Assembly (NCBI GenBank): GCA_964573705.1
Contig: CAZNLT010000026.1
Location: 1-45,423 of the forward strand
Direction of reading: 5' to 3'
Source: JAABSQ01 sp964573705
GTDB taxonomy: Bacteria; Desulfobacterota; Desulfobacteria; Desulfobacterales; Desulfococcaceae
DNA length: 45,423 bases
Shown: positions 1 to 6,178 of the stretch, piece by piece
Position numbering within the stretch: position 1 is the stretch's first letter
How the letters are laid out: every line of letters begins with the position of its first letter
The notes under the pieces: generated by a model
Database searches by the model: none
What the model was told of the DNA's origin: nothing
Seen by the model: only the letters and a program-made list of their open reading frames with translations
Program-made: the position numbers and the translations under genes

Positions 1-80
1 ATAGACATAATGGTCTTCCCGGAACCCCCGCGCAAACCGGCCATGAAAATTCTGGGTAACTGGGCGGTTTGAGGGTGCAT
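1..80 (-). CDS. dsrN: DsrN, N-terminal fragment (cobyrinate a,c-diamide synthase-like)
   Basis: The minus strand opens with ATG at 80 and stays open to the window edge. The 26 visible codons include the P-loop MAGLRGGSGKT, typical of the CobB/CbiA-like amidotransferase family. DsrN is a known dsr-cluster member, proposed to amidate sirohaem for DsrAB. It lies directly downstream of dsrD on the same strand, the usual dsrABDN order. Only the N terminus is seen, so the glutaminase domain and total length cannot be judged. No strong Shine-Dalgarno sequence precedes the ATG, so the start is less certain than the identity. Confidence 0.75.
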   Translation of the reverse strand, partial: MHPQTAQLPRIFMAGLRGGSGKTIMS

Positions 81-136
81 GGAATTTTTTGAAGCGCTAA
101 ATACGGATTCGGGCTCACCCAAACAAGAGGGTTTGC

Positions 137-385
137 TTATTCTTCACCTTCTTCATGCTCGGCGGCCGCCTGTTTACCGGTGCCGGGAAGACCGTACATC
201 GTAGTGCTTCCGCTGGACCAGTAAACCAGCAACCCGTCGTTGACCATCTGATTGATCAGTTTCTTAGCGGCCCTCGGTTTCTCATCCAGAATCTTGGACA
301 GATCGTTGAAGTAGAATTTGGATTTGGATTTTTGTTTCTTTTGAAGCTCTGTTACAATCTTTTCTTTTGCCTCTTCGTATTCCAT
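137..385 (-). CDS. dsrD: DsrD, dissimilatory sulfite reductase activator
   Basis: An 82-residue protein starting MEYEEAKEKIV, close to the usual DsrD length of about 78. DsrD is a small winged-helix protein shown to stimulate DsrAB allosterically, and it marks reductive-type dsr clusters. The basic, helix-rich middle, where PRAAKKLINQMVNDGLLVYW looks like a recognition helix and wing, fits the fold. The frame is open up to 430, but the ATG at 385 is chosen because GAGGG lies just upstream and homologues begin there. The C terminus is acidic (EHEEGEE). It follows dsrB in the same operon after about 74 nt. Confidence 0.93.
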   Translation of the reverse strand: MEYEEAKEKIVTELQKKQKSKSKFYFNDLSKILDEKPRAAKKLINQMVNDGLLVYWSSGSTTMYGLPGTGKQAAAEHEEGEE

Positions 386-459
386 TTTACCCTCTTTTCT
401 AACATTCAGGGGACGCGACGGATGCCGCATCCCCTGAACGCATTTAGATGACGCAAAAA

Positions 460-1608
460 TTAGAATTTGAACTGGGTCGACTGACGCCAGGTATAATAGG
501 CCGGATCACGGAAATCATCAATGAGATGATGCGTGAAATCGAGTTCGCACTTTTCAAAGAAACGCTCCCAGCCGATCCGTTCGGCCCATTCGCCGAGCCG
601 TTCGTATTTATTGGCATCCTTGGCGTAGGCTTCGACCATGTGGTTGATGGTCTCGGTCATCTTGGGCCATCTCGGCATTTCATTGGGCAGGAAGGCCACG
701 ACCACTTTGGAGAACTTGGGTGTGCTGATCCGGTTGGAGACCTTGCCGCCGGCCATGAGCACGATGCCGTCGCCTTCTTTATCCGACAGCGGCATGGAGG
801 GGCACATGGTGTAGCAGTTACCGCAGAACATGCAGCGTTCTTCCTTGACCGCGACGCTCTTGACCTCTTTGCCTTCTTTGGTTTCCACCTTGGCGGGCTT
901 GATGGCGCCGGTGGGGCAGGCGGCGATGGCCAGGGGGATTTCGCAGACTTTATCCAGCCATTCATGGTCCAGCATCGGGGGTTTGCGGTGATACCCGAGT
1001 ATGGCGATGTCGGAACAGTGAACCGCACCGCACATGTTGAGGCAGCAGGCCATGGAGATCCGCAGCGGAGCCGGAAGCCGCATATTTTTGAAATCATTGA
1101 AGACCTCATCCATGGTCGCCTTCACGGTACCGGAAGCGTCGGTGGCCGGGGTGTGGCAGTGGATCCATCCCTGGGTATGGACGATGTTGGTGATGCCGGC
1201 GCCGGTGCCGCCGATGGGAAATTTGAAGCTTCCGCCAGAGAATTTGCGGCTCTCGAGATCTTTTTTAAGGGCATCGACCTTGGATTTGTCGTCCACCATG
1301 AACTCGATGTTGTTCCGGGTGGTGAACCGAAGATACCCGTCGCAGTGTTTTTCGGCGATTTCACAAACTTCTCGAATCATGGTGGTGGACATCAAACGGA
1401 CACCGCCGCAGCGGACGGTGTAGACCTCGTCTCCGGTCTCGGAAACATGAACCAGAATACCGGGTTCGAGGATCTCATGGTACAGCCATTTCCCCTTATT
1501 GTTGGCGATATACGGAGGATAGAACTGATCGTATTTTTTAGGACCGATGTCGGTGATCCGGTCTTTCATCGGCTCTTTCGGATCGTAGCCAGAAGATATA
1601 AATGCCAT
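460..1608 (-). CDS. dsrB: DsrB, dissimilatory sulfite reductase beta subunit
   Basis: A 382-residue beta subunit of the cytoplasmic enzyme that reduces sulfite, with the DsrC trisulfide as product. The sirohaem/[4Fe-4S] ligands are in register with the classic enzyme: C151 (in IHCHTPA) and C188, C189, C193 (in CCLNMC). An inserted ferredoxin domain supplies C231, C259, C262 and C265 (CMFCGNC). The beta subunit carries the catalytically active sirohaem. A strong AGGAGGAG precedes the ATG at 1608. The gene starts 15 nt after dsrA ends, so the two are co-translated neighbours. Full length, nothing missing. Confidence 0.98.
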   Translation of the reverse strand: MAFISSGYDPKEPMKDRITDIGPKKYDQFYPPYIANNKGKWLYHEILEPGILVHVSETGDEVYTVRCGGVRLMSTTMIREVCEIAEKHCDGYLRFTTRNNIEFMVDDKSKVDALKKDLESRKFSGGSFKFPIGGTGAGITNIVHTQGWIHCHTPATDASGTVKATMDEVFNDFKNMRLPAPLRISMACCLNMCGAVHCSDIAILGYHRKPPMLDHEWLDKVCEIPLAIAACPTGAIKPAKVETKEGKEVKSVAVKEERCMFCGNCYTMCPSMPLSDKEGDGIVLMAGGKVSNRISTPKFSKVVVAFLPNEMPRWPKMTETINHMVEAYAKDANKYERLGEWAERIGWERFFEKCELDFTHHLIDDFRDPAYYTWRQSTQFKF

Positions 1609-1623
1609 GGTGTTTTCTCCTCC

Positions 1624-2937
1624 TTATCTCTGATGGTGTTTTCTGTATTCTTCGATATCCCGCTCGAAACCGCCTTCGACCTCTTCTTCTTTCCAGAAGA
1701 TATAGGGGTTGGTTCTCGGCTCCTTGACGTGCCTCGGATCGGGCTTGATCTCGGTCATCTCGAGCAGCTTCTGGAAACCCTGGCGCTTGATCAACTCGCC
1801 GAGCCGCTCGCGGTTCTTGCCTTCTTCCATCCACCAATCCCACACCTTTTCGATGACCTCTTTGATCTCGTCATAAGGCTCTTCGGTCGAGATGAAGGGA
1901 ACCAGCAAGCTGCCCATCTGTGCGCCGTCCAGGATCGGGGCCTTGGCGCCGACCAGGATGGAGCAGCCACGCTCGTCGCCGATTCTCAGAGCGCGCGGCA
2001 TGACATTGATGCAGTGCATGCAGCGGACGCACTCCCGGTTGTTGATCTCGAGTTTGCCGTCTTCATATTTCATGCAGTTGGTGGGGCAGAGCTTGACGAC
2101 CTCTTTCTCGATATCGAAGGGGCCCCAATCACGACCCGCATGGGCGCCGGCATTGGGTGCGAATTCGCCGCCCACATAACCGGCTACCGCTTCCTGGTCG
2201 ATTTTGATGTCGTCTTTCCAGGTGCCGATGAAGGACATGTCGGCCCGGGCGATAGAGGCGACGCACCCGTTGGGACAGCCGTCGAACTTGAATTTAAATT
2301 TATAGGGGAAGGCCGGACGGTGAAGTTCGTCTTGGTATTCCTGGGTCAAATCATAGCAAAGGGCCTGGGTGTCGTAACAGGAATACTCACAACGGGCCTG
2401 GCCGATACAGTCGGCCGGTGTCCGCAGGTTGGAGCCGGAACCACCCAGATCCTGATTCAGGTTGTGAGTCAGTTCATAGAAAATCTCTTCGAGCTGGGGA
2501 GTGGTGGTGCCCAGAAAAATGATGTCGCCGGTGGAACCGTGCATGTTGGTGATGCCGCTGCCCCGGAAATCCCACAGATCGCAAATTTTTCTCAAATAAT
2601 CGGTCTTATAAAACTTGGCTCCCGGTTGAGCCACCCGCATGGTGTGAAAATGGGCCACGCCGGGAAATGCCTGCGGTTGGTCGCAGTATCGGCCGATGAC
2701 CCCGCCACCGTAGCCGAAAACCCCGACGATGCCGCCGTGTTTCCAGTGGGTGGTTCCGTCTGTGAAGGATAGTTCCAATACCCCCATCAGATCTTCGACC
2801 ACATCCTGGGGAATCTGAAATTCAATATTCTCGGCGTTTTTCGCCCTCACTTCCGCTTGCTGCTTCAAGTCAGACACAAAACTCGGCCAAGGACCGGTCT
2901 CGAGCTGATCCAACAAAGGGGTTTTATGTTTCGCCAT
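1624..2937 (-). CDS. dsrA: DsrA, dissimilatory sulfite reductase alpha subunit
   Basis: A 437-residue alpha subunit of DsrAB, the terminal reductase of sulfate respiration. The sirohaem-linked cluster ligands C177-x5-C183 and C221-x3-C225 (DGCPNGC) are present. The ferredoxin domain cysteines are C284, C288, C303, C306 and C309 (CVRCMHC). Length and motifs are those of bacterial reductive-type DsrA, and dsrD supports the reductive rather than oxidative direction. GGAGGT lies 8 nt before the ATG. It is the first gene of the operon, with a leader of about 190 nt from the promoter at 3132-3160. No dsrC, dsrMKJOP, sat or apr gene is in the window. Confidence 0.98.
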   Translation of the reverse strand: MAKHKTPLLDQLETGPWPSFVSDLKQQAEVRAKNAENIEFQIPQDVVEDLMGVLELSFTDGTTHWKHGGIVGVFGYGGGVIGRYCDQPQAFPGVAHFHTMRVAQPGAKFYKTDYLRKICDLWDFRGSGITNMHGSTGDIIFLGTTTPQLEEIFYELTHNLNQDLGGSGSNLRTPADCIGQARCEYSCYDTQALCYDLTQEYQDELHRPAFPYKFKFKFDGCPNGCVASIARADMSFIGTWKDDIKIDQEAVAGYVGGEFAPNAGAHAGRDWGPFDIEKEVVKLCPTNCMKYEDGKLEINNRECVRCMHCINVMPRALRIGDERGCSILVGAKAPILDGAQMGSLLVPFISTEEPYDEIKEVIEKVWDWWMEEGKNRERLGELIKRQGFQKLLEMTEIKPDPRHVKEPRTNPYIFWKEEEVEGGFERDIEEYRKHHQR

Positions 2938-3122
2938 TATCTTACCTCCATGTTCGTTTGAAAAAAGTTGCCATCCTGACCAAAGTGAGAAACTATCCTA
3001 CTGTTAACGGGGCTCTCGGGGTCACCTCCTCTCGATTTCAATTAAAGAGATCCGTTCATTCCAAGCTCGCTCTAAGCTTGATATGAGATATTATCTTCGG
3101 TTGCGCGTCCCAAAATTCATTT

Positions 3123-3152
3123 AAAGGCGATTTTATAAAGCGAATCGCCTTT
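3123..3152. promoter_or_regulatory. Perfect inverted repeat over the dsrA -10 box (candidate operator)
   Basis: Arms AAAGGCGATT (3123-3132) and AATCGCCTTT (3143-3152) are exact reverse complements, separated by a 10-nt spacer. The centre-to-centre distance is 20 nt, two helical turns, as expected for a dimeric repressor contacting one face. The repeat covers the -10 and part of the spacer of the dsr promoter. An RNA hairpin is less likely because most of it lies upstream of the predicted start. No binding protein can be named from the sequence. Confidence 0.6.
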
Positions 3153-3160
3153 CATGTCAA
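3132..3160 (-). promoter_or_regulatory. Sigma-70 promoter of dsrABD
   Basis: On the minus strand TTGACA (3160-3155) is followed after exactly 17 nt by TATAAA (3137-3132). This near-consensus promoter is the best upstream of dsrA. It predicts a start near 3125 and a leader of about 190 nt. The -10 lies inside the inverted repeat at 3123-3152, so a protein bound there would block the promoter. Confidence 0.75.
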
Positions 3161-3162
3161 CA

Positions 3163-3227
3163 GAAAAGCACCTTACGGGGTTTTCTTCACCCTTAAGGGC
3201 TGATCACCTCTCCGTAACGTGCTTTTC
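3163..3227 (-). terminator. Long imperfect inverted repeat between the TPR gene and dsrA (probable terminator)
   Basis: Arms 3163-3178 and 3212-3227 pair over 15 of 16 positions (GAAAAGCAC...TTACGG type). The loop contains the perfect palindrome CCCTTAAGGG (3190-3199). On the minus strand the right arm ends in GCTTTTCTG, a weak U-tract, about 50 nt after the TPR stop codon. It is most simply the terminator separating the TPR transcript from the dsr promoter just beyond. A regulatory cruciform is an alternative. Confidence 0.45.
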
Positions 3228-3275
3228 AATTTCGATTCAGTCAAAAACAGCGGTAACCGAGGCTTACCCTGCCCA

Positions 3276-3917
3276 TCAGTTCGGCCGATGCTCCTCAACC
3301 TCTTTTCGAATCTCGGGGGCCACCTCATATCCGTACTGAACCGCCTTGTCGCAATGCTCGGCGGCTTTGGCCCAGTCTCCTTTTTCCAGGTAGGCGATGG
3401 CCAGATTGTTATGGGCCACTGCGAACTCAGGCGCCAATTCGATGGCTTTGAGGCTGTTTTCGATGCTCTCATCCACCATGCCTTTCATCAGATAGGCATT
3501 GGCCAGGGTGGCGAAGGCTTGGATAAACCGGAAGTTGAAGGTGGTGGCCTTTTGAAGCGCCTTGATGGCCTCATCCACCTCACCCCTTTGCAGATGGACG
3601 AATCCGATATTGCCCCATCCCTCGGAAAACCCCGGTTTGGCTTTCACCGCCTTCTTGTTGAATTCGAGACATCCGTCTACATCCCCGCGTCGCAGACAAA
3701 GACCGCCCAGTTGAACAAAGGCTTCGGCCAGGCCGGGGCTGCAGTCGACCGCTTTGAAAAGCGCTTCTTCGGCCTCGTCATATTCCCCCTTGGCGATCAA
3801 GCCCACCGCCAGGTTATAGTGGCTGGTGCCGCAATCGGGATTGGAGGTAACATAAGACCGGTGTTTGGCAATATATTGTTCGACGTCTTTGGGTTTGTTC
3901 GTTTGGGTGTCGCTCAT
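3276..3917 (-). CDS. TPR-repeat protein upstream of dsrAB
   Basis: A 213-residue protein made of tandem tetratricopeptide repeats, about five units from residue 20 to 200. Characteristic repeat pieces are TSHYNLAVGLIAKGEYDEAE, EGWGNIGFVHLQRGEVDEAI and AVAHNNLAIAYLEKGDWAKA. There is no signal peptide or membrane segment, so it is a cytoplasmic scaffold for protein-protein contacts. It has its own promoter (3954-3981) and GAGGGA before the ATG. It lies on the same strand directly upstream of dsrA but is separated by a probable terminator and a strong promoter. A role in Dsr assembly is possible from position alone; its partner is unknown. Confidence 0.85.
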   Translation of the reverse strand: MSDTQTNKPKDVEQYIAKHRSYVTSNPDCGTSHYNLAVGLIAKGEYDEAEEALFKAVDCSPGLAEAFVQLGGLCLRRGDVDGCLEFNKKAVKAKPGFSEGWGNIGFVHLQRGEVDEAIKALQKATTFNFRFIQAFATLANAYLMKGMVDESIENSLKAIELAPEFAVAHNNLAIAYLEKGDWAKAAEHCDKAVQYGYEVAPEIRKEVEEHRPN

Positions 3918-3953
3918 GATATATATCCCTCATATTTGTAATTTTTTGGGGCT

Positions 3954-3981
3954 ATTATGGCAGTCGATCCCGCCTTGTCAA
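3954..3981 (-). promoter_or_regulatory. Promoter of the TPR gene
   Basis: On the minus strand TTGACA (3981-3976) and CATAAT (3959-3954) are separated by 16 nt, which predicts a start near 3947 and a leader of about 30 nt. It is back to back with the dapA promoter at 4022-4051. Confidence 0.55.
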
Positions 3982-4021
3982 GGGAAAAGGGCGCCTCGGG
4001 AAAAACCCTTGCATAAGTTCC

Positions 4022-4051
4022 TTGACAACATTCCAAATTCTCATTTATAAA
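4022..4051 (+). promoter_or_regulatory. Promoter of the dapA-like gene
   Basis: TTGACA (4022-4027) is followed by TTATAA at 17 nt or TATAAA at 18 nt (4045-4051). The leader of about 95 nt includes the perfect palindrome CCGGGTTCGACCCGG (4100-4114), a potential stable hairpin 38 nt before the start codon. No known riboswitch was recognised. Confidence 0.6.
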
Positions 4052-4151
4052 TAGTATTCTTTTGCCCCCGCAAAAAGACATTTTCCGAATCCACGGAGGC
4101 CGGGTTCGACCCGGTTTGAAACACTATTGTCCCTTTAAGAGGAGAAGCATT

Positions 4152-5189
4152 ATGATTTCAGGCACTTTTACTGCTCTAATCACCCCTTTTCGGGGCGATG
4201 CCGTTGATTATGACGGCATCGACGCCCTGGTGGGTTTTCAGATCGCCAACGGAATCACCGGGATCCTGGCGGTCGGCACCACCGGAGAAAGCCCGGTGCT
4301 GACCTGGGAGGAACACAACGCCGTAATCGAAAGGGTCGCTCACAGCAGATCTGGCAATTGCACCCTCATCGCCGGGACCGGCAGCAACAACACCCGGGAA
4401 GCCCTGGAGGGAACCGAGCATGCCGCAAAAGTCGGCGCCGAGGCCGTTTTGCTGGTGGATCCCTATTACAACGGCCCCAGCTCTCTGGAAATTCGAAAGG
4501 AATACCTGGAGCCGGTCGCCAGAGCATTTCCCGGCATTGAAATGATTCCTTATGTCATACCCGGTCGAACCGGAACCCAGCTGTTGCCGGAAGATCTGGC
4601 TCTGCTCCATAAATCCTATCGGAACGTTTCCACTGTCAAGGAAGCCACCGGAAACCTCGAAAATATGAAGCGCACCCGTGAATGCTGCGGCCCGGAATTC
4701 ACTCTCCTCTCCGGAGACGACGGCATTACCTTCGATATGATGACTACCCCCGAAATAGGCTCCGCCGGCGTTATCTCGGTGGCTTCGAACATCGTTCCGA
4801 AGGCGGTTTCCGACATGGTTCGGCATCTGGCCCGGGGGAAAACCGATGCGGCCCGAAACCTGAAGAACCGTCTCGATCCGCTGTTCAATCTGGTCACCGT
4901 CAAGAGCACCGAAACCACCCCTTACGGCGAGGTCGTATTCCGGGCCCGGAACCCGCTTGCCGTCAAGGCGCTCATGGGCATCCTGGGGATGCCGGCCGGC
5001 CCCTGCAGGCAGCCCCTGGGCAAACTCACCCGCAATGCCCTGAATATCGTCCTGAATGCGGCTCGAAAGGTACAGACCGAATCCCCAGAGCTTTTCAAGC
5101 CGATCGCCGATGCTTTCGGGGTCGATATCGAATCCCGCCTGGCGGATTCAACACTACACGAAACATACTGTTACGCAGGAGCCTACTGA
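4152..5189 (+). CDS. dapA: Dihydrodipicolinate synthase family protein with extended C terminus
   Basis: A TIM-barrel class I aldolase of the DapA family, which condenses pyruvate with aspartate semialdehyde in lysine/diaminopimelate synthesis. Visible motifs are GTTGESPVL (42-50), the active-site tyrosine Y134 in YVIPGRTG, and the Schiff-base lysine K163 in TVKEATGN. The frame is open from 4062, but the ATG at 4152 has AGAGGAG just upstream and gives the family N terminus (MISGTFTALITPF). At 345 residues it is some 50 longer than usual; the extra part is a C-terminal tail after about residue 295. No lysine-pathway gene is adjacent, so another pyruvate-aldolase substrate is possible. Confidence 0.85.
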   Translation: MISGTFTALITPFRGDAVDYDGIDALVGFQIANGITGILAVGTTGESPVLTWEEHNAVIERVAHSRSGNCTLIAGTGSNNTREALEGTEHAAKVGAEAVLLVDPYYNGPSSLEIRKEYLEPVARAFPGIEMIPYVIPGRTGTQLLPEDLALLHKSYRNVSTVKEATGNLENMKRTRECCGPEFTLLSGDDGITFDMMTTPEIGSAGVISVASNIVPKAVSDMVRHLARGKTDAARNLKNRLDPLFNLVTVKSTETTPYGEVVFRARNPLAVKALMGILGMPAGPCRQPLGKLTRNALNIVLNAARKVQTESPELFKPIADAFGVDIESRLADSTLHETYCYAGAY

Positions 5190-5200
5190 AAAGAGAAGGT

Positions 5201-5228
5201 CCCCCCTGCTCAACTTCGAGAAGGGGGG
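5201..5228. terminator. Weak hairpin after the dapA-like gene
   Basis: CCCCCCT (5201-5207) pairs with AGGGGGG (5222-5228) 12 nt after the dapA stop. There is no T-run after it, so intrinsic termination would be poor. It sits in the convergent gap with the YkgJ-type gene. Confidence 0.3.
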
Positions 5229-5268
5229 ATATCGAATCGGATCAGGGTTCAAAGGGCCGGAAGGGGCG

Positions 5269-6075
5269 TTAAGAACGGTTTTCCTTGACGGAGACCGTCT
5301 GTTTTTCCAGATTCACTTCGAAATTTTCGTAATTGAACAAGAGCCCCTTAAGCCACTCGAGGCCGAACTTGAGAAGCGCGATGTCATCGGTCTTGATCTG
5401 TTCCACCGTCTCGGGCGACACCTCATGCCGCTGGAGAAACGAGCTTTCGAATACGAACCTTCGAAACTTGTCGATATTATAGCTCGCCATGAAAAAGAGC
5501 TCTTTGCTCTTGCCTGTCATTTTAATGTTCTGAGGAAACGATCGTTTCCGAACCACCAGATCGGTCCACTCCTGATTGATTTCATCGTGAATATCGACCC
5601 TCTGGTCTTTCCGCCAGTCCCGAACGGTCCACTCGACATTCTCTTCAAACCCCCGGCAATGAGGCTCATTGACGAAGAAGAAAAAGCCTTCATCATCGGC
5701 CCCCTCCTTGTGGGTCAGGGTGGCCACCCCAACCGGGTAGTAGCGGCAGGTGGTGGGTCTGTCCTGATAGATGATGCAGCCGTCCTCCCGAACGAAGGGG
5801 CAGGATTCCTGTTCGTCGTCCAGAAGCCGAAGGGTCACCACGGGCAGATCGGTCTTTTCCATCAACCGCGGTTCGGTATAGATTGCCAGAAACTCTTCGG
5901 AGCTTACTCCCAGACGATTCTTGAGCCGAATAATATCATAGGGGGTCAGAATGATATTGATCCCTCGACAGCACTTGGTAAAACATTCCACACCTTTGTG
6001 GCATTTGAATTTGAATTTGCTGTTCATTCCCAGCCGAATGGGCGTGATCTCGGCCATCTTATCCTGTTTTTCCAT
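5269..6075 (-). CDS. YkgJ-family cysteine-cluster protein
   Basis: A 268-residue protein of the YkgJ (CxxxCxxC, former UPF0153) family, thought to bind zinc or an iron-sulfur cluster; no reaction is established. The diagnostic cysteines are in KCHKGVECFTKCCRG near the N terminus, then CPFVREDGC and the RPTTCRYYPVG signature. The C-terminal half (about 120 residues) is extra to the core domain and unrecognised. The frame extends to 6300 but that part overlaps the kinase gene and is low-complexity. The ATG at 6075, with AAGGAAA upstream, is chosen; ATG at 6057 is an alternative. It lies about 100 nt downstream of the kinase gene on the same strand, so it may be co-transcribed. Confidence 0.75.
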   Translation of the reverse strand: MEKQDKMAEITPIRLGMNSKFKFKCHKGVECFTKCCRGINIILTPYDIIRLKNRLGVSSEEFLAIYTEPRLMEKTDLPVVTLRLLDDEQESCPFVREDGCIIYQDRPTTCRYYPVGVATLTHKEGADDEGFFFFVNEPHCRGFEENVEWTVRDWRKDQRVDIHDEINQEWTDLVVRKRSFPQNIKMTGKSKELFFMASYNIDKFRRFVFESSFLQRHEVSPETVEQIKTDDIALLKFGLEWLKGLLFNYENFEVNLEKQTVSVKENRS

Positions 6076-6178
6076 AAACCGGTGTTTCCTTTCCGCATGA
6101 AGGACTCGAAACCGCTTCGAATGAAGCGGATGAGGAATCCATAATCTATAACTGTAATTTTGGGTATAACGTACGGCG

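Noticed and set aside
448..2772. 774-codon open frame on the plus strand opposite dsrA/dsrB
   Set aside because: It is the antisense shadow of two unmistakable genes; no family features and no ribosome-binding site.
4100..4114. T-loop-like CCGGGTTCGACCCGG, suggesting a tRNA 3' end
   Set aside because: No acceptor, D or anticodon arms fit around it. The same 15-mer occurs at 42046-42060 inside the kinase-like gene, where it is simply coding sequence.
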